DNA from: Euptelea pleiosperma
Taxonomy: Eukaryota > Streptophyta > Magnoliopsida > Ranunculales > Eupteleaceae
Direction: 5' to 3'
DNA: 64,000 nucleotides
Assembly (NCBI GenBank): GCA_035048495.1
Contig: CM068543.1
Span: 36,395,096 to 36,459,095, forward strand
The translations under genes were made by a program, and so were the position numbers. Shown here one piece after another: positions 46,606-57,905 of the stretch. A model generated the notes under the pieces. That model worked only from the letters and a program-made list of their open reading frames with translations, was not told where the DNA came from and did no database searches. Positions within the stretch are counted from its first letter, which is position 1; every line of letters starts with the position of its first letter.

Positions 46606-46955
46606 GGGTCGGGATCGGGGGACAACTATTTGGCATACCCTCATAGAAGATGAATCAATGGCTGATTTTTGGTGAGGATGATCTCTATGGTGAGGAGATC
46701 ATCCTCACAAAAATTCAAATCATTCTGATATTCATAGACTGGTTTAGAAGTTGAAGAATTATGGACTGTCTATTTTTACCGTGTAATTTGAAAACCACAT
46801 TTGAGGGGGTTAGAAATTTCAGAATGTGCTGATTTTTTGTGGGGTTGATGTATATGGTGAGGAGATCATCCTTGCCAAAAATCAGCAATTGATTCATCTT
46901 CTATGTGGGTACCCCAAAATGGTTGTCAAAAGTGGTTGTCCCCGGACCCTTTTTG
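46606..46955. mobile_element. Foldback / MITE-like element with ~80-bp inverted ends
   Basis: The left arm (about 46616-46705) and right arm (about 46852-46945, reverse complement) share GGGGACAAC, CATAGAAGATGAATCAAT, GCTGATTTTTGG and GGATGATCTC in the same order, with a 12-bp length difference. No coding capacity. Superfamily and target duplication could not be determined. Confidence 0.6.
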
Positions 46956-46997
46956 ATATAGCTGGTTGGGGTCCCCTAATCCCAAGCTTTCCCCTCC

Positions 46998-47060
46998 AAA
47001 ACAACAACAACAACAACAACAACAACAATAATAATAATAATAATAACAACAACAACGACA
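46998..47060. repeat. Compound AAC/AAT microsatellite
   Basis: Runs of (AAC)n, (AAT)n and again (AAC)n right after the foldback element. The poly-Asn and poly-Leu frames across it are artefacts. Confidence 0.95.
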
Positions 47061-48383
47061 ATAAAGTAATAACAATGTTAATCATAATCAAGGTTTAAAA
47101 GGGACCACAATAACGGTATACTGGACTTGGGGCGTCATCAATTTTTCAGTTCTGAAATATAAAACATAACAAGAAGATCAACAAGCAGGATATTGAACTT
47201 ACAGTTACCCACAACTCACAAGTACTAAGTGTTGCATAACTTAGGGGGCGCTTGGAAACAAGAAGTAGAAGAACTTCTACTTGTAGTACAAGTTAATAGT
47301 CGACTTTTGACTTCCAAAAAAGGTAGAATTTAGTTTCGCAAAATACCAACTTCTAAGTCAATAAGTTTAAAAGTTCGTTTGGCTTTGATTTGTCAAAACA
47401 GTGACTTATGCATGGCATAGAGAATGGAAATCAACAATAAATTCAAATTCGAGCAAGAGCAATTAGTCCATTTATGATGATCAACATCATCATAAAAAAT
47501 TCATATTAAAATGGCTAGGAACGATCCAAAATGCAACTTAAGAGGAAAGATGGAATCCAATACACGGCAAGAAATTCATATTAGAATGCCCAGGCGCATG
47601 AGCAGATGAGAAGACAATATCTCAACAAAATTAATTAAGACACAAGCAAGACCATATTGAAGATTGAGACCACCAAATTCAGGAATTTTTTCAGAAAATT
47701 TCAAGTACTGAACAGACCCTTTATGTAACAGAAATTATGAAAGAAAAAAAGCATATGCCATTTTTATGACAATAATTCAATTCGTGAAGTTCCCAAAGTA
47801 CCTGAAAGACACTCGTATGCACTATGAGACTTGCCAAACTTAAAGCCTATAGACAACTTTGAATAATATGTTTCATGACTTAACAATTTTCAGAATATAT
47901 ACCAGCTACTCAATCAAGATATCCATATCCTAACTATTTTGGGTTGACTGAGATTTGTATTGTTTACTCAACAAAGAAGAATTGTATGGCCAAGATATAA
48001 CAGCGTAGGAATATCAGTAGTCCTTTGTTACAAATGGCCCAAAATCAGTACTTTAACCTTGGCAACATGTACTATATTTAACACGATAACATACAATTTC
48101 TTAATAGCAGGTCTAGACCCATCCCCATTGCCACGTGTAGATAAGGATTTTCCATCTTCTACCACTCAACCTCGAGTGTTGGGAACCTTGGCATGTAGCG
48201 AATATTATCCAGATTATTGACAAGAGAAAAAAAGAAAAATGATGCCAACTTCAAGCATTCCATCAGAAAATTGTCAACGTCATTCCCATTTCAGGAAGAA
48301 ATACAGATAGATAACTATAAACTCATTTAGTCTAGAAAATGATCACAGAAATCAAATGAAGAATAAAACTGTATCCAAAATAC
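47061..48383. other. CACTA interior next to the DEG9-like fragment
   Basis: A/T-rich, no further protease exon recognised. TTAGGGGGCGCTTGGAAAC at 47240 resembles the end of a hAT-type miniature element, without a clear partner. Confidence 0.4.
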
Positions 48384-48588
48384 CTGTGTATTCATCATTC
48401 TTCTCAAAGTCCTTGATGAAGTGCATAATGACAGGGTGTTGGTATGGCATAACCTATATTCTCCACATCTTCGTGTTTGAGGGACTGAAATGCAATACCC
48501 ACACATTTTCCCTTGTCATTAAAAGCATGGCCACCAGAATTTCTTGAGTTTATAGTTGATTGGTGACAAACAACAAGAGATTCCAAAT
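48384..48588 (-). pseudogene. DEG9: DEG9-like serine protease exon fragment captured in the CACTA element
   Basis: Minus-strand translation gives [19 protein letters not shown], then [17 protein letters not shown]. This is the catalytic-serine region of plant DEG9-type (DegP family, nuclear or nucleolar) proteases, where family members have [20 protein letters not shown]. The serine is present, but the flanking Gly is Arg and the Pro is His. One extra base near 48434-48436 shifts the frame; downstream codons still spell the family sequence [17 protein letters not shown]. The homology ends at ACAG followed by GTATTT, a plausible exon-intron border, which suggests capture of genomic DNA rather than a retrocopy. 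Other exons were not found nearby. Non-functional. Confidence 0.85.
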
Positions 48589-49661
48589 TATAAGGATCAA
48601 TCAATCATGATGTTGTAATGAATTGCCCAAATTCAGAGGTATTGATAAATAATAAAAAAAAAAGTCAAATTCAGATTCTTGGAATGAAGCACCATGGAAC
48701 CCAGTAAGGGTGTTGCTGAACTTACAACATAAGATTTGAATTTCAAGCATTGTTGTTGCTAACATCGGAGAAAGGTTGGGTTTGATAAGGAAGAAGACCC
48801 AACAAGTTGTTCTTGGAGCTTAAAGTATGCTCGGAAAAGAAAGAAAGAAAGGTAAATCAACTCTCAGCTTAAAGTATGCCCATGTCTTTCAAGACCCTTA
48901 TATCATGTTGTACACAATCATATATTCAACAAGAGGTATTCCTACCAAAAAATACAAGAGGAATACTATGTTATAGGATCCTATTGGAACTACCAATGCG
49001 TTCACATAACATTCTAAAATATAGTGCTATTTATTTGGACGTATGGTCAAGGACATTGAATGAGTGTATAATTAGCCTATGCTACTTGTTTTTGGACCAT
49101 AGTGATATGTGGAATTCCACAAGTCTTGCAAAATTGAGTTTGGCTAGAATATTGCATAGATTGGTTTCCTTATTTGAGTTGATATGTATGGTGGTATTTG
49201 CTGAAATCTGACATGGTTTCTCAAGCATGTGCCTGTAATGATTGGCAAACACATTCTAATTCAGCCTCAAGCATTTCACTATGACTGTAATAAAGATAAT
49301 GTGTTGAATTTTTAATCAATAAAGACTAAGACCCGTCATTATAAATCTTGTTGGCATTTCTGACCTTTGTGTCACTCTGTTTATTTTCTTTCTTTTCAAA
49401 AGTATATCTAGAAGTGTAAAAGAAGCAAATGTCATAGGATTGTAAACTAAAATCTATTAACGAGTCCTTTAGCTAACAATGGAGCAATCAGCACAAGTTG
49501 TGGACAATAAAGAAGACACACCTATGGTGGCAAAAGAATATAAAGTCTAGTTGGTTGTGAAAAGTTACAACTCGCCGTCCATGGAAGTTTGGATTTTGAG
49601 GGTAAACAATTGAATCAGCCTAATTGCAAAACATATCCAACAAAGAAAACTGTTAGAACAG

Positions 49662-49692
<31 letters not shown>

Positions 49693-51413
49693 AAGAACAA
49701 GAACAAGAAAAAGGGATAACATTTCATATGAAACCAAACATAATGAATCCAAACATATGTATGTATGAATGTAGGTGGATATACTTACAAGGATAGAAAC
49801 AGATTGCTTGGCATAGATGGCACTCCATCCTCTCCAACAACTTCAAGCCATAACCTTTAAACTCTCCAGTGCTACAAAGCCACAACAATATGATAAAGAA
49901 ATGATGTTGAAGACTAATCTCTAAGCCTGGTCCATGAGTAGTATCAGAATATAAGAATTTGGTTCAAATGAAAAAAATAAAGGAATCTTATATCTTTGAA
50001 TAACCAGAAATTTAATACAAGGGCTAAAGACCATTCAACTCTAGAACAAAAGAGCATACTATGGGCTTAAAAGTTTTATGGCTGTCTGAAGTATCCATTG
50101 ACGAGCACAAATGGCTGCAAAGTATGTGGTGTCTATGTTCATGTCCATCAATGTCCTGACCAAGAAAATCAATAGCATGAAGTTCAATGGCCTTTTATTT
50201 GCTAAGACAACAAAATATATACTGCTGTAGGATGCCGTAAAAGAATTGTTCATGCATATAATTGTACTGTTATCACCATATAATTGTTGAGGCTAAATGC
50301 ACATTGGAGCAGAACATAGAAACGTCCATCTAGCGTTTGGAAAAGTGCAAGCATTCAGCAATAAGAAAAATCATACAAATGTAATTAGCTTAAACAAAAC
50401 TGCTGATCAACATAACATCCATGGGAGCTCTAAAATCCTAGGTCATGCTAAACTAATATGTACACAAAATACTTCAAGTAACAGGGTCTAACTAGAATTC
50501 ATTGAGACATGTAGCGATATGATAACATCAAATTTCTTTGGTATTGAAAAAAGATAAAAACATGAACAGCTGCAAAAAGACCAATGAAGACTGAAAGTGA
50601 CTTATGTAATGAAAAAAAAAAAAAAAGTGCGAAGAACATTCTTGCCCATATGTACCTCTTTAATTGGTGTCATTTTTTTTTTGCAATATTGGTACGCCCA
50701 TCTCCCATGCAGAAGATTCTCAACAGGCCACAACTTAGCTACCACAAGGATCCCGAAGCAACATGATTGCCTTCTTTATAAGGCCATTCTCTATTGCCAG
50801 CTCCTTTGGAACCGTCTACAATCGAGAAAAGAGCAATAGGTGATGTGAAGGAAGGAGAACTACAATCAAATTTATATTTTGTCAGACAAACTTTGTCAAA
50901 TTTAATTTTCAATGACATGGTCCTCTTCAGGTCTACTTATAAAAATTTGACCGATCAGACTATCACTGATTCACAACCAAGAAACATATTAAAGAAATCT
51001 CTTGGTGGACCTATAAACCAAAAATCAGCTTGATAAGTGATTTACAACCTTTGGATCTTTTCACTCAAATAAGGCTCAATAATGCTCAAATTCCTACCAT
51101 TAAAATAAACACATGAAAATAACTTCAATCAAATTGTTTAGAAATCACAAATGAGGCTGATTTTTGGTTTAGAGGTCCACTGAGGGACTGGCCAAACATC
51201 CATACGATCAGCGTCGACCACTAAGAGTGTACCACGTGGCTCATATTGTGCATTGTGACAGAAGCATATGTCACAACATTGTGATAGAAGTTTACTCGAA
51301 GGCAAAAATTCCTTCCAGTAGAACTTAAGAGGCTGGAGGGTCTGATCTTCGGAGAATGCAGTGGCCATCACAAGAAACATTTGACAAATCCTGGCTCCGC
51401 CGCCGTGAACCAA
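48589..51413. other. CACTA interior, right part, no gene recognised
   Basis: A/T-rich DNA with poly-A stretches (49660-49694 and 50608-50626). The frames 48876-49211 and 50794-51033 show no known motif. The GCTGATTTTTGGT...GGTCCAC phrases occur at 51010-51190. Earlier DEG9 exons would be expected here on the minus strand but I did not see them. Confidence 0.45.
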
Positions 51414-51475
51414 CCCTAACCCTAACCAACGAAAACTCTAACCCTAACCAAATAAAATCCTAACCCTAACCAAAT
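51414..51475. repeat. Interstitial telomere-like CCCTAA repeats
   Basis: Several short CCCTAACCCTAACC clusters separated by AACGAAAACT and AAATAAAAT spacers. The unit equals the plant telomere repeat but also the telobox found in promoters and first introns. On the minus strand they follow a GC-richer, CT-rich stretch (51555-51840) that could be an old first exon; the product is unrecognised. Confidence 0.7.
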
Positions 51476-53017
51476 AAAACCTTAATCAAGTTTGAAACCC
51501 CTAACCCAAAACAAAAATCAAACGGAATAAACTAACAAACCAATAAAAATACATACCTATGGAGCGGGGATAGTAAAGGGAATCGTCGGGTGGTGGTGAA
51601 CAGCATCGTCGGCGTCGGTTGCCCCAAGTATGGGAGAGATTGAGAGCTGAGAGAAAGAGAGAGTGATAGAGAGAGCGAGCGAGAGAGACATACATGAAGG
51701 GAATATGAGAGTGAACAAGGGAGAGGGAGAGAATGAGAGAGAGGTAGAAGAGAGTCGTGACAGAATGAGAAAGAGGGGGAAAGGGCGTGAACTAAAAGAT
51801 ATTAGAAGTTGTGTGTCTGCGCGTTTTTTTTTTTTTTTTTCGGTATTGATTTCACCGGCGGCTTTTAGGCGCCGGTAAAACACTTTCCCTAGCAAATTAT
51901 AACCGCCGGGGATGTAATTCGCAAAAACTAATAAAAAAATACAAGTGCCGGCGGTTTTTGGTCAACACCGGCGGATTTAAACTGCCCCAATGATCCAGCG
52001 GTTTAAAGCTGCCGGTGAAAATAAAATTGTCTATCGGGGAAAGTCATTTTTTTGGTAGTGGTAAAATGAGACAGCAACCCATTTTTCTATCTTGTGGTGC
52101 ATTTTCTAATGCATAGATGATAGAAGTGGTTTCTGACCAGTAGGGACTTTTTGAAGCTCTCTGAGTTAGCTTTCTGGAACAATTTTTGGAATTCAGTAAT
52201 TCGATCAGAACAGAGAGTTATGACCGAAATACTGAACATATATCGAATCTGTCAAATTCAAAGTTTTGACTTGCAGTCTAATTTTGGATATGCAGATGAC
52301 CTTTCTAGATTCTGACCCAGAAGAACTTTTTGAAGAAATTTGAGTTAGCTTTCTGATAGTTTCTACAGATTCGATCTGTACTAAAAGTTATGATCGAAAT
52401 ATTAACAGTATGTCAGAAAAACTTAAGTTTAGATTCTATGTTGTGTAGTGATTTTGGAAGGGAAGATGATTCTTTCTCAGATCTATGTAGAAAGACTAAT
52501 CGTAGATCACTATGAGACCTTTCTGAAAACGTATGGCCCATTTACAGATTCTTAATAATAAAGGAGATATGGTCAAAACAGCATATTGCTGCCTTATTTA
52601 GACTTGGTCAAATTCTGGCCTTTTTGCTTTAGCCAAATTTTGAGACCTGACCGAGTCAACTGGGTTGACTCATACCTAGATTGTATGGACTTAATAAGTT
52701 ACCCTAAACCTGACTTAAGAGAATTAAATTTATTTAATTAATTCATAATGAACCTCACATAGATTGTAGAATAACCTAGTTGATCAACGTACTTATTTTA
52801 ACTCTGATAATTGAATAATCGCATAGGATCATTCTAGGGTTACTTCCACACCTAGATATTTTTATACTTAGTGGGTTTTCGAATGAACTTTAGTAGTCTA
52901 ATTGACCTAATTGGACCACTAGGGGACATTCATGGATCACCTTTGGGTTCGGGTACGGGTCGATCCATTGATTTTTGGGTCGTATTTGGGTATCCGAATT
53001 CGGGGCGTGACAAAACG

Positions 53018-53736
53018 GACCATTCTACCCAGGAATGGGCAAAAGACCCTTGATGAATGTCAAATGGATGTTGGATGCTCCAACCCATAAAGGTCAACCT
53101 AGGAATGGGCCAAGCGGCACGTGATTGGCAATTTGTGGTCGTTAAATCTGTGTACACTAAATCAACGCATGGAAAGAGGCTAAAACTTACTAATCAAGCT
53201 GAATTTTGGTCTATATGTCCACGGGTACAGCAATAAGATTAAGATGCTAGTAATTTGGTGTACTCGGGTCGTTAAAAATCAACCCATGGAAAGACTAAAA
53301 TCCAACGGATAAAACTCACCAATCAAGCTAAATTTTGGTCTGTAGGTCCACGGGTTAACACTCAACAGTCAAATTTAATTTTGTTAGGTAAGTCAACCCA
53401 TTTAAGGAACCAAAAATCAACCTGGTGGGTGTAGGTCCACCTAGGAAAGAACATAAAATTCATACCATTAGTGGTCTATAAAAATGTGCCACGATGTGTC
53501 ATGGGTATGGGGCCTTATAGGTAGATGGGCCGGATGAAAGTTCACCCATTGAAGGAACCAAAAATTGCGTGATTGGTGTTTTATAGCCATTGGATCTGGG
53601 GCTCTTGGTGTTGTATCTTAGGGACACAATGATCCAAAGGTTAGGAATAACTATTCTGGCTGATTTTTGTTATGTAGGTCCAACTAGGAAATGGATTCAT
53701 TGAAGATTAGAATGTGCCATGATGAGACGTGGGTGT
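53018..53736. repeat. Imperfect repeat array, left part
   Basis: Units built of GAAGGAACCAAAAAT, GATCCAAAGGTTAGGAATAA, CTGGCTGATTTTTG and AATGTGCCA recur here and again at 56024-56360. Solo LTR G interrupts the second unit. Reverse-complement versions lie at 37480-37760 on the far side of F. No coding sequence. Confidence 0.6.
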
Positions 53737-56023
53737 GTGCCTGAAAGTAGGGTTTTTCCGTCGTTGAGAGAACGACCCTAATTTCAACACAATTTTAATT
53801 TGATCCTTCTAGTTCACTGTTTATTTCTGCAAAATATTCAAGCTTGTATAGTGGACAGTGTCGGATGTCGATCCGCACTTGGGATTAGTCAGATGAGCGC
53901 AATGAGGAATATAAAATCACGGAATCTCTAAAGAAATTATGGTGGGATGAGAATGATGGATTTAGATTTAAACATGCTTTTGGAGATAATACTATCAATT
54001 AAAAACATTAAAATAAAGAAATCAAAATCAAAGAAGATAGAAAACACAACTTTTCATTCATTAAAGGTTATCTCATACATTGATCGTAACATAAACTAGC
54101 AAGCTAAGAATTAACTAAAAAGCCATTTCTATTTAATAGAGAAGAGAGAGAAAGATGTGGAAAAACCTAGCGAGAGAAAGAGAGTTTAGAGAGAACAAGA
54201 GAAAGAAAACTAAGAGAAGAGAAAATAGAGTTAGAGAGAGAAGATTTTCTAGAGAGAGAAACCCACCCTGACTAACCGGAGATGGGATCGGCCATTGATG
54301 TGGGATTGCCCGGCCATATTCGGCCAAGTGTGGAATGAATCGGCCAATGGTTGAAGTGAAGTTTAGATCGGCCTAACGCGGACTGCAATGGTGAGAAGCT
54401 TGGACCAGTTGAGGTTCTCATGAAGGAGGAACATCTTGGACAGCAAGAGAGATGAATGAGGGTCACGGCCAGGGCATGGAGGTGGAGAAGAAGGTACAGC
54501 AAGTTGCTGATGGCCGGAGTTGCAGGTGTGCAACTCTAGTGGTGGAGGACGTTGGGTGATTCACGGCCATGCAATGGGAGATCGCTGGCCATGAGGGTGA
54601 AGCTCACAGGTGACGTGGAGCACAGCCAAGGAGGTGGGCTGAACTGCTGGCTGTTGGAGTTGCAGACCTGGTTCTTGGAAAAGAGAACCGGTGATGGAGG
54701 CGCTGGTGGTGCAACGTGTAGAGGAGGAGAAGAGTAGCAGGTATAGTGGATTGGAAACCTGGCTGCAGGCCGTGAGGGTGTTGCTGGTACGACCTTCGAG
54801 AGGAGGTGGTTGATGAGGGATGCACAGCACTTGCAACGGTTTGTGAAGGTGGTTCAGGTGCTGGCCGGAGTTGTAGGCTGCAACTCCGGTGATCACGTGA
54901 AGAAGATGAAGAAGAGGAATAACGAGAAAGAAGAAAGGAGGAGGAAGATGGGGCCAAAAACGAGGGGAAGAGTAAAGGGGAAGGAGAGGAGAAGAAAAGA
55001 GGGGGATTAGGGTTCGAACGAACCCTTCTCCCTCCTCTTATAAAGCTCCCTATTTCCTTTTCAATGGGGAATCTCCCCAATTAGTGGACCCCCCGTTTTT
55101 TTGAAATTTAATTAAAATTCTTTGGAAATTCACGGGGTCCACTAACTGGTCGGACAGCGGGTAGATGATGATGGGCCCGGCTACTGGCCCACATGGATTT
55201 ATGATGTCCATTGTCTCACAAGATGATGTGACAGACGGTCTGATGGCGATCGGATGGATGGTGACTTGATTGGGACCCAGATTGGTAGATCGACGGATCT
55301 AGAGAGATCCAACGGTCAGATTGAAGATCCAATGGTCCGATGGAAGATCCAACGGTCAGAAAGCTAAGGGAGATGAGATAGAGCCGAAGGGTAGGAGTTC
55401 TGGGGTTACGTCAGTAGATTCGAGGATCGAGAGATGAAGAGAGAGAGAGAATAAGAAGAGATGAGAGAGAAAGTATCAAAAAAAATGGAGAAAAGTATTG
55501 GCAGAGGGTCTGGAACCTTGGTCTTCACTGTGACCATCCTCACGCTTCTCCAGTAGAGTAGACTATCATTCCTTGCTGACTCATGTGGCTTTAAACGCTT
55601 TGGTCCGTCTCTTGGTCATTGGCTCTCCTGTTCTTTTCGTTCTTTGGGCCAGCTTTTTGGTCCTCCTATTCAGCCCATAGTTGGCCCATATCTTTTAGTC
55701 ATAGCATGTGGGCTCTTTAAGCTTTGATAATGGGCTTTCCTGATCGATGTGGGCTCGCAAGTCTTGAGAATTGTCCCATCGGGGTTTCCTGCGACAGAAG
55801 AAGCGCGTAATGAGACTTTATCAGAATGACTATATGTCTAGACTTCCGAAAATGTGTTTAATGCATGCAAATATACCATTTCGTCCAAAAAAGTGTGTTC
55901 TACGCAACACAAAAGACTCTTACGTAGAAAAGTAGATAAATAGAGTATTTTAACGTAAGAGAATGCAATAACGCTAAAAGGATAATTGCTTAAAATAAGC
56001 ACTTTTGAGCGAATATCAGTGCC
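53737..56023 (-). mobile_element. Athila solo LTR G with target duplication GTGCC
   Basis: 53742-56018 (2,277 bp), TGAAAGTAGG...GAATATCA, flanked by GTGCC at 53737-53741 and 56019-56023. Minus orientation. It keeps the palindrome (54865-54889), TATA-like box near 55040, inverted repeat near 55010, MSA-like repeats near 55308-55360 and U5 hairpin near 53865. The GA-rich stretch 54140-54270 yields meaningless frames. Confidence 0.95.
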
Positions 56024-57016
56024 CGTATAGGTAGATGTGCTCGATGTTAGTTCACCAATTGAAGGAATCAAATATCAGCCTGATTGGTTGTTCATAGCCG
56101 TTGGATCTCGGGTTTTGGTGTTGGGTCTGAGGGATACACTGATCCAAATGTTAGGAATAACTATATGAGGGTTTTGGTGTTGGATCTGAAGGATGCACTG
56201 ATCCAAAGGTTAGGAATAACTAATCTAGCTGATTAGAATGTGCCACGATGGGTCACCCATTGAAGGAACCAAATATCAACCTGATTGGTGGTTTATAGCC
56301 GTTGGATCTAAGGGATACACTGATCCAAATGTCAGGATTAACTAATCTGGCTGATTTTGGAAGAGACAAATCAAGTAGAAAATTATAATGACTAAAATAT
56401 AATTTAAACCACAAATCAACAACCAATGAAAAGAAAAAAAAAGGAGGAACGCCATTAAAACAGAGAAATGGAGCTTACCGAGATACAAATTAATGGACTG
56501 AAAGTATAAAATAAGTTAAAAAATAGATTCTTGTTAAAGCATAAAAGAAATTGAGTATCCAAATAATGCTTGACTCAAAAAAATTCATACGATCAGTGGT
56601 CTGCAACAAATAACAAACAGTTTCTGGGCACGCCATTGGTATTCTTAAGAACTTGGGACTAGAGAGAAACATACATTCTCAACCCTAGATGAGAAGAGAA
56701 ATAGAGAAGCAGAGAGAAGAGTGACTCACGGATAGCGTGAAAATGGCACCCTCTAGAGCTATTGATGCAACGGTTGCTGTGTGAAAATGACTATGGTGAG
56801 AGAGAGAGGAGTGATGAACCCTCTTCATCTCCATGCCCCCACTTCGACTACATCGTGTGTGAGAGGTGGAGTTTTGGTTGGGACGTGGGGTAAGTTTTGG
56901 GCGGTTGGAAAAAAACCCTCTTTTGGATGGTTTACACGTGGTCCATCTGGACCACCACATATGACAGGACGGTTATTCCGTCTTGTTTTGTTATATAGAT
57001 TTTGGGAGAGGAGCTT
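56024..57016. other. Imperfect repeat array, right part, and unassigned DNA
   Basis: 56024-56360 completes the array interrupted by G, with GATCCAAA(T/G)GTTAGGAATAACTA three times. 56361-57016 has no recognisable gene; the frame 56685-56960 has no known motif. The last bases, AGCTT, precede element E. Confidence 0.5.
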
Positions 57017-57905
57017 TGAAAGTAGGGTTTTTCCGCGTCGTTGGTTACGGAAGCCCTAATTTCAACACAATTTGTAATTTTTCTGAGACTTTTAACCTGT
57101 AGAATGAGCAATTTTGCACAGTGGCTTGTGTCGGATGTCGATCCGCACTCGGGATTAGTCGCGTTAGCACAAATTAGAACACATTAAACACGAAAATTGC
57201 TAGAATGGTGGGGTGAGATTTAAAACAATCTTGATTGGATCTTTAACAGAACTGTGCACATTAACAATATTGATCAAAATAAGAATGAGAACTTAATAAT
57301 CCAAACACAACTCATAATCAAAATTCTTTATTAAATTAGAATTGTCTACAATGCATACAATCGAGATTCAAGTAAAAATAAAAAAAAATAAAAAAAACTA
57401 ATTAGAGAGGGAGATTTTAGAGAGAAAAATACTATCCTAGAGAGTGAAAGAGAGGCTTTTTAGAGAGAGAAAGAAGAGAAGAGATTGTAGAGATAGAAAG
57501 AGGTTTAGGAGAGAGAAAATGATAGAGAGAGAAAAAGAATAAGGTAGAGAGAGAGAGAGAGAAAAATACCTTAGAACTTACCATTAGAGTTGACCGGAGG
57601 TAGGTGGTTTGGCAAGAACAGGCTCACGACTTGTAATGTCACCATTTTCAGTGGTGCTGCCCAGATTTGATGTAGCAAGAAGAGATGGTAGTGATGTTGA
57701 TGGTTGATGGAGGGGGCGTTGCAAGTGCTAAAGAGGAAGGTGGTGCTGCACCCTTTGCAACCCCGTTGATGGAGGTGAATGAAGAATGAGGGGTCGCCAC
57801 GTTGCAACTGTGAGGAGAAGACCACGTTCTGACTTGCAAGATTTGCAGCCGCTTGCAAGTCGTGGAGGTGGAAAGGTGGATGAATAGCAACCTGTTGGAG
57901 TTGGC
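57017..57905 (-). repeat. Element E 3' LTR, first segment
   Basis: Starts TGAAAGTAGGGTTTTTCCGC with the U5 hairpins, then the region with a minus-strand AATAAAG near 57325 and a GA-rich tract (57400-57565). It breaks off at 57905, where LTR H begins. Confidence 0.85.

Larger units (their letters stand above)
39323..52063. mobile_element. CACTA (EnSpm) DNA transposon, non-autonomous remnant
   Basis: 39326-52060, 12.7 kb. Both ends read inward CACTACCAAAAAAAT; the flanking 3-bp repeat is GTA (39323-39325 and 52061-52063), as is standard for CACTA elements. Subterminal regions 39345-39660 and 51845-52020 are packed with GGCGGTTT/AAACCGCC units, the usual transposase-binding arrays. I see no transposase. 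The interior holds an inserted LTR (41888-45523), a foldback element, microsatellites and a DEG9-like exon fragment, so it was either a non-autonomous element that captured host DNA or has lost its coding region. Confidence 0.93.
37775..53017. mobile_element. Solo LTR F (TGTAATACCC family) split by a CACTA element
   Basis: Ends TGTAATACCCC at 37780 and GGGGCGTGACA at 53012, flanked by AAACG at 37775-37779 and 53013-53017. Removing the CACTA insertion leaves about 2.5 kb (37780-39325 plus 52064-53012). A TG...CA end pair with a 5-bp duplication and no internal coding region indicates a solo LTR. The family is not Athila; LTRs with such ends occur in chromovirus (Tekay/Del) elements, but that assignment is only a guess. 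Confidence 0.85.

Noticed and set aside
46894..47098. Poly-Leu and poly-Asn frames
   Set aside because: Translation of the AAC/AAT microsatellite.
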